Assembly (NCBI RefSeq): GCF_042492175.1
Contig: NZ_CP170453.1
Span: 1 to 64,000 of the forward strand
Direction: 5' to 3'
Length of the DNA: 64,000 nt
DNA from: CAJXSN01 sp947492235
GTDB lineage: Bacteria > Pseudomonadota > Alphaproteobacteria > Sphingomonadales > Sphingomonadaceae
Positions 24,327 through 33,101 of the stretch are shown here, in pieces. A model generated the notes under the pieces. The model saw only the letters and a list, made by a program, of their open reading frames with translations, was not told the DNA's origin and searched no databases. A program made the translations under genes and the position numbers. Every line of letters starts with the position of its first letter. Position 1 is the stretch's first letter.

Positions 24327-25505
24327 CTAGCTCAGCCGGTTGCGGAAATCCTCGTAGCCGAATTCCTTCACCTGCTCGAGCATGTCGGTCTCGCTGTCCC
24401 ACAGCCAGATGCCGGGCAGTGGCACGCCGTTGAACGTGTTGGTCTTCACCATCGAATAATGCGCCTGGTCGAGAAACGCGATCCGCCGCCCGGCCTCTGC
24501 CCCGCCCGGCACATGATAATCGCCGATCACATCGCCTGCGAGGCAGGATGGGCCGCCCAGCCTGACGGGAGGCTGCCCCCCTCCCCCTTCCTCGCCCAGC
24601 ATTGCAGGCCGATACGGAGCCTCAATCACATCCGGCATATGGCAGGTCGCGCTGACATCGGTGATGGCGAAGGGCACTTCGTTGACGCCGGTATCGAGAA
24701 TGGTGCCCACCAGAATGCCCGCATCCAGCGCCACCGCTTCACCCGGCTCCAGATAGATTTCCGCGCCGGTGTCTTCCTTCGCGTCGCGCAGAAACTCGAT
24801 CAGTTCCTCGCGCTGGTAGTCCGCGCGGGTGATGTGGTGCCCGCCGCCCATATTGATCCACTTGAGCTGCCCGAACCAAGGCTCGATGGCGTCGAACACC
24901 TTGCCCCACGTCTGCGCCAGCGGCTCGAAATCCTGCTCGCACAGATTGTGGAAGTGAATGCCTTCTACGCCCTCCATATGCTCTTCGGCCAGCTGATCGA
25001 GCGGGAAGCCCAGACGGCTGCCCGGACTGGAGGGGTCGTAGCGCGCCACTTCGCCGGTCGGCACTTGCGGATTGATCCTCAGGCCCACGCTGACATCGCC
25101 GCCGGTCACCGCTGCCTGATCGAGGATCAGGGCCGCGCGCGCCATCTGGGCAGGCGAATTGAAGATTACATGGTCGGACAGTCGGCAGACCTCTTCCAGA
25201 TCCTCCGGCCTGTACGCCGCGCAATAGGTGCTGATTTCGCCGTCGTAATATTCCGACGCCAGCCGTGCCTCCCACAAGCCGCTGGTGCAGGTCCCGTCGA
25301 GATATTCTCCGATCATCGGCGCGACCGAGAACATGCTAAACGCCTTGAGCGCCGCAAGCATCTTGATATCCGCGTCGTCGCGGATTTCGGCGAGGATCTG
25401 CAGGTTGGCCCGCAATCTGGCCGCGTCCACCACGAAGGCGGGACTATCGACACGATTGAGGTCGAAATGCGCAAAAGCGCCCGGATCTCCGGCTTTGGTT
25501 TCCAT
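24327..25505 (-). CDS. nspC: Carboxynorspermidine/carboxyspermidine decarboxylase
   Basis: PLP-dependent fold-type III decarboxylase, 392 residues, converting carboxyspermidine (or carboxynorspermidine) to the polyamine, the last step of the SAM-independent spermidine pathway. The Lys of the PLP site is in LAALKAFS, with FHNLCEQ, NMGGGHHIT, YLEPGEAVALDAG and GPSCLAGDV as substrate and cofactor contacts. It shares one base with the stop of the upstream macro gene (TAATG), making translational coupling likely. Partner enzyme is encoded at 26034-27269. Confidence 0.94.
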   Translation of the reverse strand: METKAGDPGAFAHFDLNRVDSPAFVVDAARLRANLQILAEIRDDADIKMLAALKAFSMFSVAPMIGEYLDGTCTSGLWEARLASEYYDGEISTYCAAYRPEDLEEVCRLSDHVIFNSPAQMARAALILDQAAVTGGDVSVGLRINPQVPTGEVARYDPSSPGSRLGFPLDQLAEEHMEGVEGIHFHNLCEQDFEPLAQTWGKVFDAIEPWFGQLKWINMGGGHHITRADYQREELIEFLRDAKEDTGAEIYLEPGEAVALDAGILVGTILDTGVNEVPFAITDVSATCHMPDVIEAPYRPAMLGEEGGGGQPPVRLGGPSCLAGDVIGDYHVPGGAEAGRRIAFLDQAHYSMVKTNTFNGVPLPGIWLWDSETDMLEQVKEFGYEDFRNRLS

Positions 25506-26029
25506 TAGAAAGCTTTCATCGCTTTTGTAAAAGCATCGGTAGCCTGCTCATCGAAGCAAACCAGAGCGATCCGGTCAAAAGCCTCGGGATGCTGTTCGAC
25601 AAATGCCGAGATGGTCGCAACTGCAGTCTGCGCCGCGCTCGCCAGCGGATAATTGAATATGCCAGTCGAGATAGCCGGGATGCCAATTGTTCGCGCGCTG
25701 ATTTCAAGCGCGCGGCTGAGCGACTCGCTATAACAGCTAGCGAGTTGCTCAGCTTCACCGTTTTCGCCCCCTCGCCAAACCGGACCGACAGTGTGAATTA
25801 TCCAGTTCGCCGGCAGATCATAGCCTTTTGTCACTTTGGCCTGCCCAGTCTTGCACCCCCCAAGAAGTCGGCATTCGTGGACGAGCTCTTTGCCGGCCGC
25901 CCGATGGATCGCGCCATCCACGCCGCCGCCTCCCAGCAGAGACGAGTTTGCCGCGTTCACAATCGCGTCGAACTCCATCTTGACGATGTTCCCCTCGACA
26001 GCCTCGATCGTGGTTGATCCAATTATCAT
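25505..26029 (-). CDS. Macro domain protein (ADP-ribose/O-acetyl-ADP-ribose type)
   Basis: A 174-residue stand-alone macro domain of the YmdB/MacroD type: DAIVNAANSSLLGGGGVDGAIHRAAG is the ADP-ribose-binding loop with the catalytic Asn-Asn and Asp, and IGIPAISTGIFNYPL is the diphosphate loop. Members remove ADP-ribose from proteins or deacetylate O-acetyl-ADP-ribose. The gene lies inside the spermidine operon: four bases after the dehydrogenase stop and overlapping the nspC start by one base. It is visibly lower in GC than both neighbours. The reason for this association is unknown. Confidence 0.93.
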   Translation of the reverse strand: MIIGSTTIEAVEGNIVKMEFDAIVNAANSSLLGGGGVDGAIHRAAGKELVHECRLLGGCKTGQAKVTKGYDLPANWIIHTVGPVWRGGENGEAEQLASCYSESLSRALEISARTIGIPAISTGIFNYPLASAAQTAVATISAFVEQHPEAFDRIALVCFDEQATDAFTKAMKAF

Positions 26030-26033
26030 GGGC

Positions 26034-27269
26034 TTAAAACCCGACCGGCCCGTCCATCTCCACGACGTTCCAAGGCAGGCCGTGTTCGTTCAGCATCTCC
26101 ATGAAGGGATCGGGGTCGAATTCTTCCATGTTGAACACGCCGTCACCGGACCACTCGCCCGTCAGCATCATCGCGCTGCCGATCATCGCGGGAACGCCTG
26201 TGGTATAGCTGACGCCTTGGTTGCCGGTCTCTTCGTAGGCCGCCTCGTGGCTGCAGATATTATTAATGTAGAACGTCTTCTCGCCTGACCCATCCCGCGC
26301 CTCACCCGTGGCGATGCAGCCGATATTGGTGTTGCCGGTGGTTGTCTCGCCCAGCGTTTCGGGCTTCGGCAGAACAGCGGCGAGGAATTGCAGCGGGACG
26401 ATTTCGCGGCCCTGATATTTGATTGGCTCGATCCCGGTCATGCCGACATTTTGTAGCACGGTCAGGTGCTTGATGTACTCATCGCCAAAGGTCATCCAGA
26501 AGCGCGCGCGCTCCAGCTCGGGGATGAACTTGCTCAGGCTCTCCAGTTCCTCGTGATACATCAGATAGGCATTGCGCTTGCCGACCTGATCGAAGTCGAA
26601 CTCCGTCTTCACCTGCATTGCGGGTGTCTCTACCCATTCGCCATTTTCCCAATGCCGCGCGGGCGCGGTGACTTCGCGGATGTTGATTTCGGGATTGAAA
26701 TTGGTGGCAAACGCCTGCCCGTGATCGCCGCCATTGCAGTCGAGAATGTCGAGTTGGCGGATGGTCTTCAGCTTGTGCTTCTTCAGCCACATCGTGAAGA
26801 CACTGGTCACGCCGGGATCGAAGCCGGAGCCGAGCAGCGCCATCAGGCCCGCTTCCTTGAACCGGTCATGATAGGCCCACTGCCATTTGTATTCGAACTT
26901 CGCCTCGTCCTTCGGCTCGTAATTCGCTGTGTCGAGATAATGCACGCCCGCCTCCAGACAGGCATCCATGATCGGCAAATCCTGATACGGCAGAGCGAGG
27001 TTCACTACGAGGCGGGGCTGCACCTTGCGGATCAGATTGACCATGGCGGGCACTTCTTCCGCGTCGATCTCGTAAGTGCTGACCCCCTGCCCCGTGCGCT
27101 CCTTCACGCTCTCCGCAATCGCATCGCATTTCGACTTGGTGCGGCTGGCAAGATGGATGTCGCCGAAGATGCCACTATTCATGGCCATCTTGTGGACGCA
27201 CACCGAGCTGACGCCGCCCGCGCCAATGACGAGAACGGGTGCGGGGACTGTGGCAGGATTGGACGACAT
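26034..27269 (-). CDS. Carboxynorspermidine/carboxyspermidine dehydrogenase (saccharopine dehydrogenase family)
   Basis: A 411-residue NAD(P)H enzyme that reductively joins aspartate semialdehyde to putrescine (or diaminopropane), giving carboxyspermidine. The Rossmann motif VIGAGGVSSVCVHK is at the N-terminus; LALPYQD, YLDTANYEP and GSGFDPGVTSVFT follow the saccharopine-dehydrogenase pattern. I chose the ATG at 27269 (GGGAGC upstream) over the longer frame reaching 27431, which is in the promoter region shared with the divergent dehydratase gene. First gene of the operon with the macro domain and nspC. Confidence 0.93.
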   Translation of the reverse strand: MSSNPATVPAPVLVIGAGGVSSVCVHKMAMNSGIFGDIHLASRTKSKCDAIAESVKERTGQGVSTYEIDAEEVPAMVNLIRKVQPRLVVNLALPYQDLPIMDACLEAGVHYLDTANYEPKDEAKFEYKWQWAYHDRFKEAGLMALLGSGFDPGVTSVFTMWLKKHKLKTIRQLDILDCNGGDHGQAFATNFNPEINIREVTAPARHWENGEWVETPAMQVKTEFDFDQVGKRNAYLMYHEELESLSKFIPELERARFWMTFGDEYIKHLTVLQNVGMTGIEPIKYQGREIVPLQFLAAVLPKPETLGETTTGNTNIGCIATGEARDGSGEKTFYINNICSHEAAYEETGNQGVSYTTGVPAMIGSAMMLTGEWSGDGVFNMEEFDPDPFMEMLNEHGLPWNVVEMDGPVGF

Positions 27270-27328
27270 GGATAGCTCCCGTGAAAATTGCTTGCGGCTC
27301 ACATAGTCCAATGCGCTAGGAGGGCAAT

Positions 27329-28279
27329 ATGATCCGCACTCCCACACATGAAGGCGTCCTCGAAGCCGCCGGGAAGATTGCCGCAATCCTTCCACCCACC
27401 CCGCTGCTGCCGGTGGAAATCCGGGGCACACAGTGCCGCGTGAAGGCAGAGAATCTGCAACCCATCGGGGCGTTCAAAATCCGCGGGGGCTGGCACCGGC
27501 TTTCCGCGATGAGCGATGCGGAGAAGGCCAAAGGTGTGGTTGCAGTCTCCAGCGGCAACCATGCGCAGGGCGTGGCCTGGGCAGCGCGGCGGCTGGGCAT
27601 TGCCGCGACCATCGTGATGCCGCGCGATGCGCCGCAGGTGAAGCTGGAGGGCACACGCGCCTTGGGGGCGGAAATAGTGCTTTATGACCGGCCCGGCGAG
27701 GACCGCGACGAGGTGGCAGCCCGGCTGCTGGAAGAGAGAGGCGGCACGCTGGTGCATGCTTTTGGCGATCCGTGGGTGATCGAAGGGCAAGGCAGCGCGG
27801 GCGTGGAGCTGACCAAGCAGATGGGGCGCGAGCCCTCGCGCATCGTCGCATGCTGCGGCGGCGGAGGACTGGCGGCCGGCCTCGCCCTCGCCTGCCCCGA
27901 AGCCGAAATCGTGCCGGTGGAGCCGGAAGGCTGGGACATGGTCGGACAAGCGCTGGAGCGTGGAGAAATCGTCCAGGTCGGCGATCCCAAGCCCAAGACC
28001 ATCTGCGATGCTCTACAACCCGACGCGACCAAGCAGATCAATCTGGATGTGCTGCAAGGACGCAGCCAGCCGGGCGTCACCGTGACCGACGATGAAGTGC
28101 GTGCGGCCCAGCGTTTTGCGTGTCGCAGCCTCAACCTGGTGGTCGAACCCGGCGGTGCGGCCGCCCTTGCAGCAGCGCTGGCGGGCAAGGTGGCACTGGA
28201 CGAAAACACGGTCATAATGTTGACCGGCGGCAATGCCGATCCGGCTGCTTTCGCCCGCACGATCTCCACAGGCAGCTGA
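27329..28279 (+). CDS. Threonine/serine dehydratase
   Basis: PLP fold-type II enzyme, 316 residues, without the C-terminal ACT regulatory domain of IlvA, so closer to TdcB-type or serine racemase-like enzymes. The PLP Lys is in IGAFKIRGGW, SSGNHAQGVA binds the substrate carboxylate and CCGGGGLAAG the PLP phosphate; MLTGGN closes the site. Expected reaction is deamination of threonine to 2-oxobutyrate or serine to pyruvate. The start has AGGAGG six bases upstream. Divergent from the polyamine operon. Confidence 0.9.
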   Translation: MIRTPTHEGVLEAAGKIAAILPPTPLLPVEIRGTQCRVKAENLQPIGAFKIRGGWHRLSAMSDAEKAKGVVAVSSGNHAQGVAWAARRLGIAATIVMPRDAPQVKLEGTRALGAEIVLYDRPGEDRDEVAARLLEERGGTLVHAFGDPWVIEGQGSAGVELTKQMGREPSRIVACCGGGGLAAGLALACPEAEIVPVEPEGWDMVGQALERGEIVQVGDPKPKTICDALQPDATKQINLDVLQGRSQPGVTVTDDEVRAAQRFACRSLNLVVEPGGAAALAAALAGKVALDENTVIMLTGGNADPAAFARTISTGS

Positions 28280-28347
28280 CTGTGAATTGACAATGCGGCG
28301 CTGCCCTTGCAGCTAGGCCCGCAATTCAGGGAGGGATTTCACACATC

Positions 28348-28812
28348 ATGCAAGCTCAAATGCTCGCTCCGGCAGCCGTGCTGATCGTATGGTCGCTGAT
28401 AATGATCTTCTGGATCGCCTTCACCCGCTTCCCCGCGGTCAAGAATCTTGCGCAGGATGGTGGCATCGATCTTGGCAAGGCAAAAGCCGGCGCGAGGGGC
28501 GGCGATCTGGATGACAAATTGCCGCCGCGCGCGGTCTGGCCCTCGCACAATTACACGCATCTGATGGAGCAGCCGACCATCTTCTATCCGGCTGTCGTCA
28601 TCGTTGCGATCATGGGGGCAAGCGCAATCGACGTGACGCTGGCGTGGATTTACGTTGCGCTGCGCATCGTCCATTCAATCTGGCAGGCCACGGTCAACAC
28701 GCTGAAGGTGCGCTTTCTGCTGTTCCTTCTTTCAACCATCGCCCTCATCGTGCTCGCCGTGCGAGCCGTGATCGCGACCCTCTTCTTCGATCCCGGAGCT
28801 TTGCCGCTATGA
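28348..28812 (+). CDS. MAPEG family membrane protein 1
   Basis: A 154-residue four-helix membrane protein of the MAPEG family (membrane-associated proteins in eicosanoid and glutathione metabolism). Characteristic are the HNYTHLMEQPTIFYPAV segment and the RIVHSIWQATVN helix. Some bacterial members have glutathione transferase activity; function here is unknown. The next gene is a diverged tandem copy whose ATG overlaps this stop (ATGA). Confidence 0.88.
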   Translation: MQAQMLAPAAVLIVWSLIMIFWIAFTRFPAVKNLAQDGGIDLGKAKAGARGGDLDDKLPPRAVWPSHNYTHLMEQPTIFYPAVVIVAIMGASAIDVTLAWIYVALRIVHSIWQATVNTLKVRFLLFLLSTIALIVLAVRAVIATLFFDPGALPL

Positions 28813-29243
28813 ATGAAATGTCGATTCTGCAGCCCACCGTGGCTCTGCTGATCTGGACCATGATCATGTGGGCGTGGATGTATGCCACCCGCATTCCGGC
28901 GATGAGCAAGGCCAATGTCGCGCCCAACGATGCCGCAGTGCCGGGCACTTTGGACAAGACGCTGCCTGCCAGCGTTCAGGCAAAGGCGCACAATTACAAT
29001 CACCTGCATGAACAGCCGACGGTGTTCTACGCCACCGCAATCATTCTGGCGATCACGGGTCAGGGCGGCGATATGAATACGCTGCTGGCGTGGATCTATG
29101 TCGGCCTGCGCGTGGCGCATTCACTGGTTCAGGCAACCGCCAATGTAGTGATGGCCCGCTTCGTGTTGTTCGCTCTGTCGAGCCTGGTGCTGATCGCGCT
29201 GATCTTCCACGCGAGCATTCAGGTGTTCGACATTCACATGTAG
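28809..29243 (+). CDS. MAPEG family membrane protein 2
   Basis: A 144-residue four-helix protein clearly homologous to the preceding one: HNYNHLHEQPTVFYATA and AWIYVGLRVAHSLVQATANV align with the same places upstream. The two genes overlap by four bases and arose by tandem duplication, so they may form a heteromeric complex; MAPEG proteins are usually trimers. The gene ends next to a convergent trxB with a strong hairpin in the junction. Confidence 0.88.
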   Translation: MNEMSILQPTVALLIWTMIMWAWMYATRIPAMSKANVAPNDAAVPGTLDKTLPASVQAKAHNYNHLHEQPTVFYATAIILAITGQGGDMNTLLAWIYVGLRVAHSLVQATANVVMARFVLFALSSLVLIALIFHASIQVFDIHM

Positions 29244-29250
29244 AGTTTGC

Positions 29251-29279
29251 GAAGCGGCGGGGTTCTACTCCGCCGCTTC
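29251..29279. terminator. Hairpin between convergent MAPEG and trxB genes
   Basis: Perfect 10-bp stem GAAGCGGCGG (29251-29260) with CCGCCGCTTC (29270-29279), covering the last codons of trxB. It is placed where a bidirectional terminator is needed, but no clear T-run follows on either strand. Confidence 0.4.
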
Positions 29280-30254
29280 GACCTCTGGCATCTCGTCCTT
29301 CGCGAAATCGAGCGTTGCCAGGAACCGCTCGGCATCGAGCGCGGCCATGCAGCCCACTCCCGCAGCGGTCACCGCCTGACGATAGGTGTGATCCATCACG
29401 TCACCCGCGGCAAAGACACCGGGGATCGAAGTCTTGGGCGTGCCCGGCTCGACCAGCAGGTAGCCGGTGTCGTCCATCGGCAGCTTGCCTTTGAACAGCT
29501 CGGTCGCCGGAGCGTGACCGATGGCGACGAACGCCCCGTCAACTTCCAGCGTGGAGGTTTCGCCGGTCACGGTATCCTTCAGAACCAGATGATGCAGCGC
29601 ACCGTCTTCGCCCGCCTCGAAGCTATCGACCGTCTTGTTCCACAGCGTATTGATCTTGTCGGATGCAAAAACGCGCTCCTGCAAAATCTTCTCGGCGCGC
29701 AATTCATCGCGGCGGTGGATCAGCGTCACATCGTCGGAATGGTTGGTCAGATAGAGCGCTTCCTCGACCGCAGTGTTCCCGCCGCCGATCACCGCGACTT
29801 TCTTGCCGCGATAAAAGAACCCGTCGCAGGTCGCGCAGGCGCTCACGCCCTTGCCGCCCAGTTCCTGTTCGCCCGGCACGCCCAGCCATTTGGCCTGCGC
29901 GCCCGTGGCGATCACCAGCACGTCACCGATATAAATATCGCCGCTGTCGCCAACCGCGCGGAACGGGCTGCCCCCGGCAATGTCCACGTCGACAATGGTG
30001 TCCCACATCATCCGCGTACCGACATGCTCGGCCTGCGCCTTCATCTCTTCCATCAGCCACGGGCCCTGCACCACATCGCGAAAACCGGGATAGTTCTCGA
30101 CATCGGTGGTGATGGTCAGCTGTCCGCCGGGCTGGAGGCCCTGCACCACGATAGGCTCCATCATCGCGCGCGCGCCATAGATCGCGGCGGAATATCCCGC
30201 CGGGCCGGAGCCGATGATGAGCATTTTGGTGCGGTGAGTCGTCGGGGTTGCCAT
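29265..30254 (-). CDS. trxB: Thioredoxin reductase
   Basis: FAD/NADPH enzyme keeping thioredoxin reduced, 329 residues. FAD motif GSGPAGYSAAIYGAR near the N-terminus, redox centre CATC in VSACATCDGFF, NADPH motif GGGNTAVEEAL, and the C-terminal FAD motif GVFAAGDVMD with YRQAVTAAGVGCMAALDAERFL. Length is normal. Upstream on the same strand lies a phosphatase gene with a 61-base spacer. Confidence 0.96.
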   Translation of the reverse strand: MATPTTHRTKMLIIGSGPAGYSAAIYGARAMMEPIVVQGLQPGGQLTITTDVENYPGFRDVVQGPWLMEEMKAQAEHVGTRMMWDTIVDVDIAGGSPFRAVGDSGDIYIGDVLVIATGAQAKWLGVPGEQELGGKGVSACATCDGFFYRGKKVAVIGGGNTAVEEALYLTNHSDDVTLIHRRDELRAEKILQERVFASDKINTLWNKTVDSFEAGEDGALHHLVLKDTVTGETSTLEVDGAFVAIGHAPATELFKGKLPMDDTGYLLVEPGTPKTSIPGVFAAGDVMDHTYRQAVTAAGVGCMAALDAERFLATLDFAKDEMPEVEAAE

Positions 30255-30315
30255 GTCGTCTGTATCCGTATGTTCAATTCGTTGACTGCGAATATGGGTA
30301 TCCGCCGCCGCAATG

Positions 30316-31092
30316 TCACTCCACGAAGCGGGCCTTCAGCCGCGCGCGCATCGCGTCATCCACACCTATCTCCTGCTCCAGATAGGCGTCGAAGGACCCG
30401 TGAGAGGCCGTGACCGCATCGAGATAGGTGCTCAGATATTCGCTGCGCACGCCCATCAGGTTACGCACCGATTCTTCGTCCAGCTTGCCCAGACGCGCTT
30501 CTATGCCCGGAAGAGACTGGCGTTTCAGAACTTCGACGCTGGGGGCATGGTTGGTCAGCAGAAACTCGCGCTCGATCATTTCAAACGGCACATCCAGCAC
30601 ATGCAGCAGCATGCTGGCGGCAATTCCGGTGCGGTCCTTGCCGGCAAAGCAATGCACCAGGCTGCCGCCATCTCGCTCGTCCAGAGCCTTGAAATAGCGC
30701 CCGAACATGGAGATCATCGCGTCGTTGACCGGCATCCGCGTATAGACGGCGATCATCCGCTGGCGGGCATATTCGCCGGTGGGCATGGTGTCGCCGACAT
30801 CCTCGTGCGGCGGGCTGCTGGTGGTTTCGCCGGGATGCATGAGCACCTGTGCATCGAACCCATCGCTCCGGCGACACGGATTGCGCTCCCGCTCGCTCTG
30901 CCCCCGCAGATCGATCACCGTGCGGATGTCCAGCGCATCGAGCGCCTCCAGATCGGCGTCTTCCGCCTCCACATGCTGGCCCGAGCGGAACAGCAGGCCG
31001 GTCCGCACGCGGCCACCATCGCGCGTTTCGTAGCCGCCATAGTCGCGGAAATTGTGAATGCCCTGCATCGGCAGGAAAGGTTCTCGAATCAT
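30316..31092 (-). CDS. Tyrosine phosphatase-type protein (DSP family)
   Basis: A 258-residue protein of the tyrosine-protein phosphatase family that contains the P-loop LVHCFAGKDRTGIAASML, i.e. the C-x5-R catalytic signature with Lys-Asp inside. The N-terminal HNFRDYGGY motif and the central VIDLRGQSERE are typical of the bacterial DSP-type group (e.g. MptpB-like phosphatases acting on phospho-Tyr, phospho-Ser/Thr or phosphoinositides). I chose the ATG at 31092 because the upstream frame (to 31278) overlaps the start region of the divergent response-regulator gene. Substrate unknown. Confidence 0.88.
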   Translation of the reverse strand: MIREPFLPMQGIHNFRDYGGYETRDGGRVRTGLLFRSGQHVEAEDADLEALDALDIRTVIDLRGQSERERNPCRRSDGFDAQVLMHPGETTSSPPHEDVGDTMPTGEYARQRMIAVYTRMPVNDAMISMFGRYFKALDERDGGSLVHCFAGKDRTGIAASMLLHVLDVPFEMIEREFLLTNHAPSVEVLKRQSLPGIEARLGKLDEESVRNLMGVRSEYLSTYLDAVTASHGSFDAYLEQEIGVDDAMRARLKARFVE

Positions 31093-31240
31093 GCAAGCAG
31101 TCGTGGCAGGCCCGCCCCCCTGCGGCAACCGCCGCGCGAATTTCGGCGATCCGTAGCACCACCTAATCGCCGCGCCACCTTTGCTCAGCATCCGCAGATT
31201 ACACGGGAAGCTATCCGAACCAGCATCGAAAGAGCACAAA

Positions 31241-31708
31241 GTGGCCCATATACTGATTGTCGATGACGATGAATTCATCGCCGAAATGGCGTCCGAAATC
31301 CTGATTACGAAAGGCCATGCCTGCGGCTGGGTGACAAGCGGGGAAGAAGCGCTGACAATGCTGAAATGGCGGCAGCCCGATCTGGTGCTGCTCGATCAGG
31401 ATATGCCCGGAATGTCGGGCGCACAGGTCTTGCGGGAAATGCGCACTTCGCGGCAGCTATACGATTTGCCGGTCATCATGTTCACCGCAATGAGCGGCGC
31501 GAAAGACGAAGAGCAGGCGCGGTTTAACGGGGCCCAGGACTACGTCCGCAAACCGTTCAATCCGCAATTCCTGATGCTGAAGGTGCGCCAGGTTCTAGCC
31601 GCGCGTGCCGAGGGGCCAAGGCACCGCACGCTGGAGGCGTTTCTCGCAGAGCGCAACGGGGTCCAATGGGAAGAGGCAAGCGTGCCTGCGCCCCGGCGAT
31701 TTGTCTGA
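31241..31708 (+). CDS. Single-domain response regulator
   Basis: A receiver protein of 155 residues: ILIVDDDEF gives the acidic pocket, LLDQDMPG contains the phosphorylation Asp region, and the Lys is in DYVRKPFNP. No DNA-binding domain follows, only a 35-residue tail. The GTG at 31241 starts right at AHILIVDDD; the frame is open upstream to 31181. No histidine kinase is nearby, so the kinase must be encoded elsewhere. Confidence 0.85.
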   Translation: MAHILIVDDDEFIAEMASEILITKGHACGWVTSGEEALTMLKWRQPDLVLLDQDMPGMSGAQVLREMRTSRQLYDLPVIMFTAMSGAKDEEQARFNGAQDYVRKPFNPQFLMLKVRQVLAARAEGPRHRTLEAFLAERNGVQWEEASVPAPRRFV

Positions 31709-31714
31709 CGGCGG

Positions 31715-33091
31715 TTACCCGGCCAGATCGGCGGTAAAGCGCTCCGTCCACGCCTGAACATTGTCATCCCGCACCGTCGCCACGCTGGCTTCGTAACGGC
31801 GCAAACGCTCCGCCTTTGGCATGTCGAGCGCTTTTCCGATCATATAGGACAGATCGTCCGGACTGTGCGGATTGACCAGCAATGCCTCGGGCAATTGCGC
31901 CGCCGCCCCTGCAAAGCGGGACAGGATCAGGACGCCCGGGTCCTCGGGGTCCTGCGCCGCGAGATATTCCTTCGCCACCAGATTCATCCCGTCACGAAGC
32001 GGACTGACCATTCCGATCTTCGACGCGCGGAAAAACCCGAACAATTCGGCATGGCTGTAGCCGCGGTTGACGTAGCGGATGGGCACGAGATCGACTTCCG
32101 AACGCGCGCCGTTGATCTGCCCGGTCTTCTGCTCCAGCTCTCCGCGGATTTTCTGATAGCTGTCGACATCTTCGCGGCTCGGCGGGGCAATCTGGATATA
32201 GACCAGATCACGGACACGCTCGGGGTTCTGGTCGAAGAACCGGCCGATGCCGTCGATCCGTTCGGGCAGGCCTTTGGAATAGTCGAGCCGGTCCACGCCG
32301 ATCATCGCGGTTCGGTGGCGGGTGGAGGAAAGCAGCCTCTGGCACGCCTGCCGCGCTTCTCCGGTGTCGCCCTGCGCCTGAAAATGGTCCCAGTCGATGC
32401 CAATGGGATAGGCGCGCGCGGTGCATTCGCGGCCATCATACGTGACCTTGCCGGTGGCCTCGTCGACCTCGGCACCCAGCTCTTTCTGGCAATAATGCAG
32501 GAAGCTTTCGAGCCATTCCTGCGTCTGGAAGCCGACCACATCATACTCCAGCATCGTCTTCACCAGCCGCTCATGCGAGGGCAGCGAGACAAATAGCCGG
32601 GTCGGCGGCCACGGCGTATGGAGGAAGAAACCGATGCGGTTCTTCAGCCCGCGCGAGCGCAAGCGCTCCCCCAGTGGCAGCAAGTGATAATCATGCACCC
32701 AGACCAGATCGTCTTCCTCGATCAGCGGGGTGACGCTTTCGGCAAAGCGCTCGTTCACCGCTTCGTAGCCCTTAGCGGTTTCGCGTTCGTAGCGGGTCAG
32801 ATCCAGCCGGTAGTGAAACAGCGGCCATAGCGTCGAATTGGCATAGCCGTTGTAATAATCGTCGACCTCTTGCGGCGTCAGGTCGATGGTCGCCGTGGTT
32901 ACGCCATCATGGCGCTGCATATTGATCGTGCCGGCGCGCTCCTCGTTCGCCTCTCCCGACCAGCCGAACCACACGCCCTTATGCTTTTTCAGCGCGGAAT
33001 TGAGCGCTCCCGCCAGCCCGCCTTGCGCACCAGCCGCCCCGCGCGCTTTGGGCACGGCCACTCGGTTCGAGATGACGACAAGGCGGCTCAA
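31715..33091 (-). CDS. otsA: Trehalose-6-phosphate synthase
   Basis: Makes trehalose 6-phosphate from UDP-glucose and glucose 6-phosphate (GT20). Motifs: VVISNRVAVPK at the N-terminus, the glycine-rich QGGLAGAL, WVHDYHLLPL, RIGFFLHTPWP, and GVDRLDYSKGLPER with SPLRDGMNLVAKEY in the nucleotide-sugar domain. With the TTG at 33091 the length is 458 residues, normal for the family; a GTG at 33142 would overlap the upstream gene by 41 bases. Third gene of the otsB-GH15-otsA set. Confidence 0.93.
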   Translation of the reverse strand: MSRLVVISNRVAVPKARGAAGAQGGLAGALNSALKKHKGVWFGWSGEANEERAGTINMQRHDGVTTATIDLTPQEVDDYYNGYANSTLWPLFHYRLDLTRYERETAKGYEAVNERFAESVTPLIEEDDLVWVHDYHLLPLGERLRSRGLKNRIGFFLHTPWPPTRLFVSLPSHERLVKTMLEYDVVGFQTQEWLESFLHYCQKELGAEVDEATGKVTYDGRECTARAYPIGIDWDHFQAQGDTGEARQACQRLLSSTRHRTAMIGVDRLDYSKGLPERIDGIGRFFDQNPERVRDLVYIQIAPPSREDVDSYQKIRGELEQKTGQINGARSEVDLVPIRYVNRGYSHAELFGFFRASKIGMVSPLRDGMNLVAKEYLAAQDPEDPGVLILSRFAGAAAQLPEALLVNPHSPDDLSYMIGKALDMPKAERLRRYEASVATVRDDNVQAWTERFTADLAG

Positions 33092-33101
33092 CGGGGATGA
33101 C

